Part shown: one piece after another, positions 33,747 through 44,726 of the stretch
Numbering within the stretch: the stretch's first letter is position 1
Layout of the letters: each line of letters begins with the position of its first letter
Assembly (NCBI GenBank): GCA_030052745.1
Contig: JANBVO010000026.1
Coordinates: 418,477-482,476, forward strand
Length of the DNA stretch: 64,000 nucleotides
Direction: 5' to 3'
Source: Pleurostoma richardsiae
Lineage: Eukaryota > Ascomycota > Sordariomycetes > Calosphaeriales > Pleurostomataceae
Program-made: the position numbers and the translations under genes
Notes under the pieces: generated by a model
What the model was told of the DNA's origin: nothing
The model's input: the letters and a program-made list of their open reading frames with translations, nothing else
The model's database searches: none

Positions 33747-34760
33747 ATGCAGGACGGCAAGTTCCCGCACCACGCGACGGAGGCTCCCGTCGCGGACCGC
33801 GTCCTGCCCCTCTTCTCGCTCAAGGGCAGGACGGCGATCGTGACTGGAGCCGGCGCCGGGATCGGCCTCGGGATTGCCCAGGCCCTCGCTGAGGCCGGCG
33901 CGAACGTCGCGATCTGGTACAACAGCAACAAGAGCGCCCTCGACAAGGCCGCTGAGATTGAGAAGACATACGGCGTCAAGTGTACGTACAGAAGTGCTAG
34001 CGGTCATCATTGTTGAATTCAACTTCACCTACGTGCCTAGTACTAAGTGGAGTCTCATCTACCTAGGCAAGGCTTACCAGGTCAACGTGACGTCCCTTGA
34101 GGCCGTCCAAGAGGCCGTGGACGCCATAGTCAAGGAGTTCAACGGCCGCCTCGACGTCTTCGTCGCCAACTCCGGGGTGGCCTGGGAGCAGGGCCCCTTC
34201 CTGGACGGCGGGATTGACCACTACCGCAAGGTCATGTCGACGAACGTCGACGGCAGCTTCTGGTGCGCGCGGGCGGCGGGCATGCACTTCCGGCGGCAGA
34301 AGCAGGAGGGCACCACGGTCACGGGCGAGAAGCTGGAGGGGTACACGCAGGGAAGCTTCATCGCGACGGCGAGCATGAGCGGGCACATTGTCAACATCCC
34401 GCAGATGCAGGCGGCGTATAACGCTTCCAAGGCGGCGGTCATCCACATGTGTAAGTCGGGACGGCGGCACGTATCTGTCTCCATCACCCGTCGCAAACTG
34501 ACTCCCGTGTAGGTAGGTCCTTCGCCGTGGAGTGGGTCGGCTTCGCGCGGGCCAACTCCGTGTCGCCGGGGTACATCAAGACGGAGATCGCCAACTTCAT
34601 CGCGCCGGACACTCGGACGGTCTGGAAGGACAAGACGCCCATGGGCCGCGAGGGTGAGGTGTCAGAGCTGAAGGGCGCGTACCTGTATCTCGCGTCTGAC
34701 GCAGCGTCGTACACGACTGGAGCCGACATCACCGTCGACGGAGGCTACTGCGCGCCATGA
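33747..34760 (+). CDS. Short-chain dehydrogenase/reductase (sorbose/xylulose-reductase-like)
   Basis: A classical SDR of 288 residues. Three exons (33747-33981, 34067-34450, 34513-34760). The Rossmann start [16 protein letters not shown] gives the TGxxxGxG cofactor motif, and FVANSGVAW stands for the NAG motif. The active site is Ser in [10 protein letters not shown] and Tyr/Lys in AAYNASKAA. The C-terminus ends in the usual [19 protein letters not shown]. The overall pattern (N-terminal extension, [17 protein letters not shown]-type segment [10 protein letters not shown]) resembles NADP-dependent sorbose, L-xylulose or mannitol reductases of fungi. Substrate is inference. Confidence 0.88.
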
Positions 34761-35647
34761 TCGCAAGCACGGAGCTGCCGGGACTGCGAGAGAGATGCCC
34801 GATAAATCGAGATGGGGTCCGTCACTTTATCATACAGTCGAACATTGAGCTCCTGTGGAGAGCGGGATGCAGAGAAAGAGGAGGTGGAAGCTGACGCTGA
34901 GGAGGAGGCATGAAGAGGCCAATGGAGGCCATCGGCTCATTTTGAGTAGACAGATAGAGCGGGTTTGACCGGCAGTGTCACGCGCCACGGCGGCCGCCTC
35001 AACAGACAGACAGATGGATAGACAACAGAAAGCCCTGGGGCCAGATGGAAATACCCAGCTGTACGGGAGCGTGTGCCTTGGTTGGTGGAGGTGTATCGTA
35101 CCTGTGAATGAGTGATTGAAGAAAGAAAAGGAGGCGGTTCGTGAAACAGAACGACTTGAGAATCTGCAATGGCGCTCAGCTGGTCCGCTCCCCGCCCGTG
35201 AAAGCTGCAACGCCCGGGTTAGCCGTTGACTCTGCCTGCGTCACTGCGGAGTCGAAGGAGAAGTCCTGCCCTATCTGATGAGAGAGTTGAGGTGGAGGGT
35301 GGCTGTTATTCGGCTACTTGCCCTGAACCCCTTTCTTAGCTGGCCCCTGCACCCCACTAATGGTCAGCTCCCTCCCGTCTCATTCGAAAATTCGCCTCCG
35401 GAGTGCCCAACGCTCTCCTTCTTCAGCCCTGCCTTAACCTTACCTTACCTTGCCTTATATTCCCCGACCGACCACTCGTCCTCCCAAAGCCTCGCCTGCC
35501 ACCGCCATCTGCGACCTCATCTTGCTCTCATTCTGTGTATTGTTTCCCCGAGAGAAAGGCACTGAACGCGACCAACAAGCGCTAGACCTATCGACTGACC
35601 CGCTGCCCGCTGCTCTCTCGCCTCTCTGCGACCCCTCGCCGCCCGCC
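34761..35647. promoter_or_regulatory. Calcineurin promoter and leader region
   Basis: About 890 bp between the SDR stop and the calcineurin start. The last 250 bp are strongly pyrimidine-rich with repeated CTTACCTTACCTTGCCTTA-type runs, typical of a long fungal leader. A 95-codon frame (35278-35565) could be an uORF if transcription starts early. No other element was recognised. Confidence 0.4.
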
Positions 35648-37718
35648 ATGGACACCGACGGTGCTGGCGCGCCAATGTCGCAGGACCTGCGCACCATGCA
35701 GGTCGACAATGCCATCCGCGCGATACAGGAGAAGAGGCCGCTGCCAGAGATTGATTTCAGCATCCACACCATGGAGGACGGCACCCAAGTGAACACCAAC
35801 GAGCGAGTCTGCAAAGGTACCTGCCTGCCTACCACCAGCCCTTCGACTATTCTGTCTTGCCTGCCTCCTCCGTCACCACCCCCGCTTGCCTTGTTTCTTT
35901 TGCCCCCCATCCTCCCCTCATGCGCTTGACGCCACACGGGAGAGCACGCGACTAACGTTGTGGCCTCGGCATCATAGATGTACAAGCCCCTGCTATGTTC
36001 ACACCTACCGACGAGCAATTCTTTGACGACGACACGCACACCAAGCCCAACATCACTTTCCTCAAGTCCCACTTCTACCGCGAAGGTCGATTGACCGAGG
36101 AGCAAGCCCTATGGATCATCAGGAAAGGTTCCGAGCTCCTGCGGGCCGAGCCGAACCTCTTGGAGATGGATGCGCCCATCACCGTTTGCGGCGACGTGCA
36201 CGGCCAGTACTATGATCTGATGAAGCTGTTCGAGGTTGGCGGCGACCCGGCCGAGACGAGGTACCTCTTCCTCGGAGACTACGTCGACCGGGGCTACTTC
36301 AGCATCGAGTGCGTCCTCTACCTGTGGGCGCTGAAGATCCACTATCCTAAGACGCTGTGGCTGCTGCGAGGAAACCATGAGTGCCGCCATTTGACCGACT
36401 ACTTCACCTTCAAGCTCGAGTGCAAGCACAAGTATTCGGAGGCCATATACGAGGCTTGCATGGAGTCCTTCTGCTGCCTGCCCCTCGCTGCTGTCATGAA
36501 CAAGCAGTTCCTGTGCATCCACGGTGGCCTGAGCCCCGAGTTACACACGCTAGATGACCTCAGAAATGTGAGTGCGCTCCTTTGCTTTGCCTGTCTCAAC
36601 TCTGTTGGGACGACCTCACCTGTGATGTCATGGCGAGCCATCTACTGACCGGCTGTACCCAGATTGACCGCTTCCGGGAGCCTCCGACGCAGGGCCTCAT
36701 GTGCGATATTCTCTGGGCCGACCCGCTCGAAGACTTCGGCCAGGAGAAGTCGAACGACTACTTCCTTCACAACCATGTCAGAGGCTGCTCGTATTTCTTC
36801 TCGTACCCCGCCGCCTGCGCTTTCCTCGAGAAGAACAACCTCCTCTCTATTATCCGAGCGCACGAGGCCCAGGATGCCGGCTATCGCATGTACCGCAAGA
36901 CGAGGACGACTGGATTCCCCAGCGTCATGACCATCTTCTCCGCCCCGAACTACCTAGATGTGTACAACAACAAGGCCGCGGTTCTCAAGTATGAGAACAA
37001 CGTCATGAACATTCGGCAGTTCAACTGCACTCCCCACCCCTACTGGCTACCTAACTTCATGGATGTCTTCACCTGGTCCCTCCCCTTCGTTGGCGAAAAG
37101 ATCACCGACATGCTGATCGCTATCCTGAGCACCTGCTCGGAGGATGAGCTTCGTGAGGATTCGTCCGCCACGTCACCGGGCCCGTCCTCTCCTCCCATCA
37201 CGTCTGCTGGTGCCGGCGGGATCAACGACCCGGAGTCGATTGAGTACAAGCGGCGGGCGATCAAGAACAAGATCCTGGCCATCGGGCGCCTGTCCCGGGT
37301 GTTCCAGGTCCTGCGCGAGGAGTCGGAGAAGGTTACGGAACTCAAGACTGTCTCGGGTGGGCGCTTGCCCGCCGGTACGCTTATGCTGGGTGCCGAGGGC
37401 ATCAAGAATGCTATCAGCAGCTTCGAAGACGCGCGGAAGGTTGATCTGCAGAATGAACGGCTGCCGCCGAGTCACGAGGAAGTCATGCGGCAGAACGACG
37501 AGGAGCTTAAGGCGGCCCTCGAGAGAGCGGCGAGGGAGGCGGAGAACGACAAGAAGCTGCAGACCTTGTCGAGAAGGCTGAGCACGTAAGTCATGGCCTG
37601 CGAGTTGTTGATATTTGGCATCTTTTGCGTTCTTGCAGCCCCTTGGAACTTGAGGCGAGTTGGCATTTCCTGAGACGCAAGCTGACCATCGCACGCATAT
37701 AGCGATCGGAAGCGATGA
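35648..37718 (+). CDS. cna-1: Calcineurin A, catalytic subunit (PP2B)
   Basis: Calcium/calmodulin-dependent Ser/Thr phosphatase, central to stress, ion homeostasis and hyphal growth. Exons 35648-35816, 35978-36567, 36663-37585 and a final 16-nt exon 37703-37718 give 565 residues (the Neurospora protein is about this size). PPP-family signatures are intact: GDVHGQ, GDYVDRG, RGNHE, the HGG motif ([10 protein letters not shown]) and SAPNYLD. The C-terminal region has the calcineurin-B-binding helix, the calmodulin-binding segment ([25 protein letters not shown]) and the autoinhibitory segment ([18 protein letters not shown]). The last exon changes an immediate TAA after RRLST into DRKR and stop; it is supported by a GTAAGT donor, a GCTGAC branch site and a TATAG acceptor. 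Retention of this intron would only shorten the C-terminus by four residues. Confidence 0.96.
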
Positions 37719-38145
37719 TAGAGTCATGACTGTATTGTAGCTCACTACGGTTATGATATATACGAGGACGACAGAAATAGATCAGCCGGATGGGCTTTTT
37801 ATGACGAACGACGGATAACAGGAAACTCCCCATGGAGCGTGAGCGATGGGGTGTGGGCGTCGGCTCTTGGAACATCCCGCTGGCGATGATGGTGTGCCTT
37901 ACGATATCTTACGGCTTTTACTCCTCCCCTCCTCTGTGGTGTGGTTGTTTACTGGGTGAGGGATCGGCGTCCTTGAACGTCCTCTTGGAACACGCTAGGC
38001 ATTAATACAAACTGTCCTTCAATGTCAAGCAGGCGTTTCCCTATTATTTGCGTCGATTATCCTGACTATCCGTACCTATGTGATATCTCGAATCGCAAGC
38101 TAACAAACACTATACCAGCTCCCCTCGGTACTTCCCCATGAACGC
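37719..38145. other. Convergent intergenic region
   Basis: About 430 bp between calcineurin and the cysteine-cassette gene, both ending here. It holds two 3' UTRs and no recognised element. Confidence 0.4.
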
Positions 38146-41100
38146 TTACTGCTGCATTTGGGTTTGAGGCGGGTACCAAGACTGATGCTGTCCCTGCTGC
38201 TGCGCCTGAGGCGGCTGCTGGCTATAATCAAACTGCCCAGAAGGGTAACCATAGCTGCCTCCAGAAGGATAGAACGGCTGCCCCGGCTGCCCCGGCTGCG
38301 GCTGCGGTTGCTGCGCGGCACCCGCCCCGGGGACCTGCTGGCCATAGCCGTACGCATACCCCTGGCCCTGCTGCGCGTTCTGCGCGCCGTAGACCGGGCT
38401 GCCGCCCCCGGGCGCCCCCGGAGGAGGCGGGCTGTGGCCGACCTGTGGGTACGCCGCCCCGGTCGGCGGCGAGTTGTGCGTGCTCAGCTCGCTCGCGCCG
38501 CCGTTGTGGCTCGAGAGGAGCGACCCGCCCGTCGTCTGCGACGCGACCGCCGCCGCGGACGGCGCGAAGCCGCTGCTCCCGGAGCCGTGCGCGGGGTACG
38601 GCTGCTGCTGCGGAAGCTGCGCCATGGCCGGCTGCGGCTGCGGTTGCGGCCCTCCCTGGGACGGGCCCCCAGGCCCTCCTTGTTGCTGCTGCGTCTGCGC
38701 GCCGGAGTCCTGCTCCTTGTTTTTCCTGCTCCGCCGCCAGGCCAGGAAGCTCAGCAGGCCGAGCGCGATGGCCGCGACGGGCACGCCGACGCCGATGCCG
38801 GCCTTGGCGCCCACGGATAGCCCGCCGCCCGAGTCCGGGGCGACCGCGTACGGCACGGCCCACACGACGTTGATGATGGCGGAGGTGGGCTGCCCCGTGT
38901 CCGAGGGCTGCCCGGCCAGGCCGGCGGTCAGGGTCGGCGGCGGGGCGTAGTTGGACAGGGAGCTGAAGCAGGGGGTCGCGCCGCCGAGGGCGGCGCCGTA
39001 GGGCTGGTAGTTGCTGCCGGAGACTGGTCAGTGCTGTAGCTCGGAGGGCGCGGAGGAGAATGAAGAAGAAGAGGAACGGGGAGAGAGGGGAGGGGGGGAG
39101 GGGAGACTCACCTGGGGCAGCAGCTCCCGGAGATGGTGTAGTAGTCGGCCGGACAAGCGTTGAGCGCCTGCTGCGCGCTGTCGAGGGCGGATGGGTACGC
39201 CATGGCGGAGTTGCCGCTCTGGGAGGACGTGCTGGTCACCACTGTCGTCGTCCCCCCCGCGGTGACGGTAATGGTCGTCGTCACCGGGAGGGCGACCGTC
39301 CAGGGGCAGCACTCGGGGCGGTCGGACACGCAGCCGACGAAGGGGGCGTAGAACACGGTGCTGCCCGCGTCGATGAGGGTGAACTCGGTCGTGGTGCAGT
39401 CGCTGGCGAGGATGTTGCCGCTCCCGCTGTAGGCTGGGGTGTTGACCAGGCTGGGCTGCGTGACGGGGCCGGTGGGGGTGACTATCACCACGGTACTGGA
39501 TAGGGGTTAGAGGGCTCACAGGTGGGTTATCATCGGGTTCGGCTTACGTTAAGACGAGAGTGAGGGAGGTAAAGGAGACGGAGGAGCTGGAATTCTCTTG
39601 GTTAGACCTGCAAACAATGATGATGAAGAGATGGAGCTTACGACGAGGAGAGACTCCTTGAAGACTCCGTGGAGATCGGTTCGGTGACTGATGGGTTGGG
39701 ATTACCGCCAGTCGCGCGAGCAGTTCGGCTAGATGTCGTCAGTTCTTCGGTCGATGTGGTTGTTGGTGTCCTCGACGTGGTCGTTGGTGTTGATATCCTC
39801 GTGGTCGACCTTGTCTGGCTGGATGCATAGCACTTGCTGGCACTGCATATCAAGCCAGCATCGCAGTATCCGCCTTAATATCCCTCGTGTTAGCAACTGA
39901 ATTTAGGATCCTTATGTGTTGTTGCTACGTCGCTCACCATCTGCGCAACAGACCGAGCCGGTCGGCATGCAGCCTTCTTCGCAAGGCGTCCACCCAGAAT
40001 CGCAACACGGAGTCGTGCCTGTCAAGCACCTAGAGGATATCGGTTGGCATGTTCCTGCCCCATGGCTCAATGACGGCTGGGTATTTAGCACTTACTTCCC
40101 GTTGCAACACGTTTCGCCGCTGTCACAGTAGCCAGCCCCTGGGCATGTCAGAATAAGTCGACGACACTATAACGAGTGGTGTACGTGCCTCCGTCGCAGC
40201 AGACTGAGCCGGACGGCATGCATCCATCGCCGCATGCGGTTTGACCCGATGCACAGCACGTAGCTCCTGTCACGATACACCTACAAGAAGGTAAGCCTAC
40301 CGTCGCCCGACGAGTATCGCACAAAGGGAGAACTTACTTGCCGTCGCAGCAGTCGTAGCCGACGTCACAATAGTCGCCTGAAGGCAGCTCGTCAGTACAC
40401 ATTTGATGCAGAAGAGACATCAGAGCGAGGAATGTACCTGCCCCTGTGCCGCAGCATGTAGCACCACTAGGCATACACCATCTATCGAGAAGGGTCAGCT
40501 CACGACATGGAGTGATACCTGGTCTCATGGCGTACTGACCCAGTGTCACAACATTCGTTTCCTTCGTCGCAGTAGCCCCCTAAGATCACGGTCAGTACAG
40601 CCCAGATGCCCGTATTCCGTGATCTCACCATCGGCACAACAATCCGTTCCTGTGGGTATGCATTTATCATAACACGCTTCGTTCCCCGTGTCGCAACACG
40701 GATAGTCTGAACTTATACACCTTCACCACACCTCCCGTTAGTCTTTTGCCGCCTTACTTCAGGTTGCCTCATGGGGTCCTTCGCTCACCTGTTTGTGAAT
40801 TGGTCGTTGTTACAGCATGTGCTGTTGCTGAAGCAGTAAGAAAGACCTGGAGCGTTCAGCGCATGATATCCGGAAGAGGCCAAGTATACTCACCGCAGCA
40901 TATGCCGTCCGCAGGCATGCATCTTGGAGAGGCACTGTTAGGGATTCTATGTTCGCAGCAGCCCTAGATGGGAAGCTTACCCAGAATTACAACACGCCTC
41001 ATCCGGGTCACAATATCCACCTTCAAAGGTTGTTTTAGTATTTCTTTAGCCAAAATACTGATTCAACGCAGCTGGACTCACTATTCGAGGCACAACAGTG

Positions 41101-41547
41101 CGCATCAGACGGCATGCAGCCGCCATGGCAGGCAACCTCACCGACATCGCAGCTCTGGCGGGTCTGCAGCGAGAGCTCAACCCTGCCACAGACATTCGAG
41201 ACCCAGAGGTGGGCGGCCTGGAAGTCGAGCGGCGGACATGACTGCCCGATGCACTGCTCGAAAGCGTTGAAGCTCGAGTTGAGCGGCGAGCAGAAGCAGC
41301 TCGCGTCTGCCGTGCCACATGTTATGTCTGCACAAGAGACCTAGTCTCGGGATAAGACAAGCTGTATAAGCAAGGGGAATAGGGGGAAGCACTTACTCCA
41401 CACTCAGGCTATGGATGAGTAAAAGACCTGTCAGCTGTTTGAATCTCTGCTGATGGGATGTCAAGCTAGACCTACGAGGAGAGTTGCCGAGATACTGGGC
41501 AGCAGGCTAGCCCACAAGAGTATCAACTGGAAGGCGAGTTTTGCCAT
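38146..41547 (-). CDS. 17-exon cysteine-cassette membrane protein
   Basis: A predicted type I surface protein of about 818 residues, not a family I can name. Exons, all phase-consistent: 41547-41476, 41408-41397, 41340-41082, 41020-40981, 40922-40894, 40846-40789, 40720-40629, 40579-40540, 40481-40438, 40377-40338, 40280-40189, 40138-40096, 40029-39938, 39873-39642, 39607-39548, 39495-39112, 39013-38146. A signal peptide (MAKLAFQLILLWASLLPSISA) leads to a CFEM-reminiscent domain (CGTADASCFCSPL ... FEQCIGQSCPP). About ten short cassettes follow, alternating GYCDxGxxCC and CMPxGxxCC. Then come a Ser/Thr stalk, a second Cys domain (VGCVSDRPECCPW ... CPADYYTISGSCC), a TM segment near residues 601-622 (IGVGVPVAAIALGLLSFLAW) and a Gln/Pro/Gly-rich tail. 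Cassette exons of 40-43 nt alternate with 29-92-nt exons. One intron (40188-40139) must use GC-AG. Wall or metal/haem binding is only a guess. Confidence 0.72.
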
Positions 41548-42424
41548 AGCGAAGAGGCTCAAGAGCACACGACGAGTGGCTTGCAGTTACTAGCAAGTTC
41601 GCCAGTAACCTTCTTGAGACCATTGCAAGCAGACGACAGGATGGGAATGCCGCCAGACCAATATATGGGCTCCGCAATCCGCCTCGTCGGCCGGCCGGCG
41701 GTGCAGAGCCTCGTCCCCCCAGCGTGCGACCAAGCCATCCTTGCCCGAGAGGTGAATGATCTGCTGGCAAAGTATCATGAGGCTTGCAGTAGTATTACGA
41801 GCCCGCAGGACCGTTGAGACCGCCATTGGAGCAGGTCATACTTAAACTCTTGGCACAAAGACGGGAACGATCTTATTCGAAGACTGAGAGGAGTTGTTGA
41901 GTTCAAAGACTAGGATACGGGCTGGGTGGTAGGGAAGCTGAACTGGGGCTGAACCTCTCTACCCCTGCCACGGTTCGTGTGTGTGAACTCCGAGGCACTC
42001 GTCCGTTGCCGAATGTTAAGACAATACGGTGCCCTAATCGTTTACACGACGACAGAAGTAGGTGATAACGCCAGTACCGGAATAACAGGTGGAGAAACGG
42101 CCAACTATAACTCGGGTTGGGCAGACATCGCGGTCACCAATAACTTGCAGGCCTTACTGCAGGTCAATGATCCTGCGTGGACGCCAAACCAATAGCGCTG
42201 TAAGACGGTCTGGCTTTCCTCCGCCTCGATCAGCTATTCCGCAGAAAATGAGCCCAGGCTTCTGCGCCACGAGAAAAGCAGCAGGAAGGCTCGCGTGCCT
42301 GACTGCTGATTGTGCGGTTCACGCGCTGTTTCCCGAGCCTTACGAGGTCTTCAGAGCCATTCACAAAAGTTTACATGCAGAGTGTAACCCGTGGCAACAT
42401 CTCTTGTGACTACGTATCTGCCAG
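41548..42424. other. Region without a supported gene, upstream of a transcription-factor relic
   Basis: About 880 bp. Its first part is the promoter of the minus-strand cassette gene. The rest holds several short + strand frames (41581-41817, 41977-42195, 42089-42409) that do not join into a recognisable domain. It may include decayed upstream exons of the transcription-factor-like remnant that follows. Confidence 0.35.
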
Positions 42425-42877
42425 GTACCACATGGAGGGCTTGCGTCGGATTGTCGACCTACGAGGGGGTCTTGACATCTTCAGAAGCAACGACAAGCTT
42501 ATGGTCGAGATAATACGGTACGTCCCCGCGTCTAGCTGTTGCTGGCCCTCCTGTGTGGGCACCACCGACGCTAATCAAGGTACAGGTGCGATATTGGCAT
42601 GATTTTGCACACAGAACAAGAAGCGTTCTCCCATGACCCTCTATACCCAGGACCGCCTCCAACCTCGTGCCGAGACCAGCTGCTGTCACTCCTACCAGCT
42701 AATTGCACGGCTTCCAACGGTCGATCCGAAGCAGAAACATTGCTGAATGACATCGACGAAAAGCTAGTGGAAGCATGGGCCACTATGAAACTCTTCATCA
42801 AGTCCGTCAACTTCGCCACGAGGACCAAACGCAGATTACCCAAGGCCGTTCTGGTGGATCCCATCTCAACGGTGTGA
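42425..42877 (+). pseudogene. Fragment of a fungal-specific transcription-factor-domain gene
   Basis: Two joined exon-like blocks (42425-42517 and 42586-42877) read YHMEGLRRIVDLRGGLDIFRSN...VEIIR then CDIGMILHTEQEAF ... KLFIKSVNFATRTKRRLPKAVLVDP and stop. This is the middle of the fungal transcription-factor domain that normally accompanies an N-terminal Zn2Cys6 cluster. The intron has a good GTACGT donor and a TACAG acceptor, and the 5' block begins at a plausible CCAG acceptor. Upstream I find no zinc cluster, no convincing start and no earlier domain helices, and the C-terminal third is missing after the TGA. I read it as a truncated relic. A short expressed gene lacking the DNA-binding part is the alternative. 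Confidence 0.45.
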
Positions 42878-42966
42878 ATAGGGCAGGATCGCCATCGAGT
42901 GATGTACTCAGTCAGGGTCAACGGGCCTGAACTTCATGTTGGGCACGAAGAGAAAATTGAAGGCAG

Positions 42967-43897
42967 TCAGTCTCGAACGAAGGCCCACACATATTCTGCA
43001 TACCGCTTCAGCTCTGCAATGCTGAATTCGAAATCCTCTTCATGTCCACGCGGAGGTCGGCCGAAAAGGAGCTCGAAGGACAGTACTAATGCATCGCTAA
43101 TGACATTGTACGATGGCGGATTGGTGGTGGCATCCCGAGTGATTACAATCTCTTGCTGTAATCGAGGCCGAAGTACAGCAGCGTGTGGCGTCGTAGTGGC
43201 TCCTGATCGAGGGTTTGGTGACCTTTCTTCCCATCTCTCCAAGATGATCTCGTGACGGATATGATCGAACTTCGCAAGAAGAACAATCTTGACTTCATGA
43301 TTCGACGCAGCAAACCACCACTCCATGTCCTGGTGTAAAGCATTTAGAGATTCGGAATCTCCAGCTTCAATCACAAGAGTTGGCCAGCCATTGATGGTAG
43401 CACGCTCTGGGTTCGGCCCGCCAACAGAGTCACCTTCGCCACCATCACCTCTAGGATGGTTTTGTGCTCGAAATGTGGCAGAGCCCATCATGATCCAACT
43501 ATGCTCCAGTCCCATTCGAACAAGCTTGTGATCGTATGTTCGGTTGAGCTGGATATGGAGTTCCTCGTGCAACTTAGTAGGAATGGTGACAACAAGAATG
43601 TGTGCATCTGCATGATAACGGCGGAAGCGAAATGCGCGGCGCTCTCGCTCTCTCTCCAGCTCGATTCGAGCGAAATCGTCAGAGGAAACGTCTATACAAG
43701 TTAGAGACAATATTGAGAGTCTGAGGCCAAGGGTGCATACCCGTAACGATGACAAAGTCTCCAGATATATGATCGATCGCCTGGAAGAGCTGAGTAGGGT
43801 CCGTAAACCTGATGGTTGGGGCCCCGTCGCCATGTGATGCTAGTACCAGTCCTCGCGAAGTAGAGGTACGTAGGGCGTCTGATACTTGTGCTGCCAT
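42967..43897 (-). CDS. Orphan fungal protein, possible PD-(D/E)XK nuclease-like fold
   Basis: Two exons (43897-43741, 43691-42967) give 293 residues. I do not know an assigned function. The middle shows a pattern I associate with a lineage-expanded fungal family with a restriction-endonuclease-like core: GLEHSWIMMGSATFR (acidic/aromatic segment), then WPTLVIEAGDSESL (ExG/S after a hydrophobic strand), then DMEWWFAASNHEVKIVLLAKFD (a second strand with K). The usual catalytic D-E-K set is not cleanly visible, so an inactive copy is possible. The N-terminus (DPTQLFQAIDHIS...DFVIV) and C-terminus are predicted soluble. It sits beside a transcription-factor relic in the least conserved part of the window. 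The nuclease idea is inference. Confidence 0.55.
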
Positions 43898-44224
43898 GAT
43901 GTGAGGTTCGCGATGGAAAAGAAAGTAGTGAGATGGAGGGAAACTTTGACTTGGAGTCAATCCTTAAATTATTGGTGATGAAGCAATTAGTTGTCACGTG
44001 ATCGGTGAGGAGTGCAGAGGTGAAGTTTACCATGGATGCGTCCCAGTATGGGGAAGGCACCGAGTGTCGATAGGACGAGGCTACCGGTATGTCCTAACCT
44101 TAAAACTAGTCTGGTGAATTCGGCCAAGAGGTTCTGCAAGGCGGCGTGTCTCTGCGGTTCTGTGGATTGGTGTTCCGAGGACGTCCATCCAGTGCTCAAG
44201 CTCGACCTTTTTCAACTGACGGCT
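43898..44224. other. Short intergenic region
   Basis: About 330 bp between PAC3 and the orphan gene, both minus strand. A + strand 108-codon frame starting at 44036 mostly overlaps PAC3 and looks like its shadow. Nothing else is seen. Confidence 0.4.
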
Positions 44225-44726
44225 TTAGATGACCTTCAGGAGCAGTTCCAAGACATCGAAGAATGCTTCTCTCGCGGTGTCGAGCTTCTGAATACCCAGA
44301 CCAAGAACGAGGGTCCGCCTGTCGTCAGGATCCCGCCGAGACAGATGAGTAGCTATCTGTGAGGCATAGAGGTGGCCGAGCGTCTCCCTGTCCTCGCTGC
44401 CACCTCCGAGAAGAGTCGTCGGAGTCAAGTGCAGAGACGGAAGGGTGCCGAGACTGGAGCTTGGGAGAGCCATGTCCACCAGCGCAGGGGAGGGAGCCGA
44501 CAGAGGCACCTGGACCTGCAAGGAAGGTTTAGTTCCTCGGGTTCTTGATATTGAAATAATATATTATGCTCACCCATTGTGAAAGTCGCCCGTCTTGTGA
44601 GACAGTGATGAGGATCTTGTCTGAGAAGTTCATGCATGAGACTTCGGTTGGCAGTCCGTTCACGGCCCCGGTTGCTTCTCTTGAGGGAGCCGGGTAAGGC
44701 TCCTCTCTTACCCCCAGTGCTTCCAT
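44225..44726 (-). CDS. PAC3: Proteasome assembly chaperone 3 (Pac3/Poc3)
   Basis: Pac3 pairs with Pac4 (Poc3/Poc4 in yeast) to guide alpha-ring assembly of the 20S proteasome. Two exons (44726-44574, 44515-44225) give 147 residues, usual for this small family. Recognisable parts are TEVSCMNFSDKILITVSQDGRLSQWVQVPL, the central strands, a serine-rich loop with SLHLTPTTLLGG, and the C-terminal helix HLYASQIATHL ... DPDDRRTLVLGLGIQKL. The donor GTGAGC follows SQW, and the acceptor TTGCAG restores the strand VQVPLSAPSPALVDMALP. The gene is complete, and divergent from the DEAH helicase gene over 374 bp. Confidence 0.82.

Noticed and set aside
35278-35565. 95-codon frame upstream of calcineurin.
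   Set aside because: It lies in pyrimidine-rich leader DNA and encodes Leu/Pro/Ser runs. It may act as an uORF but not as a supported gene.
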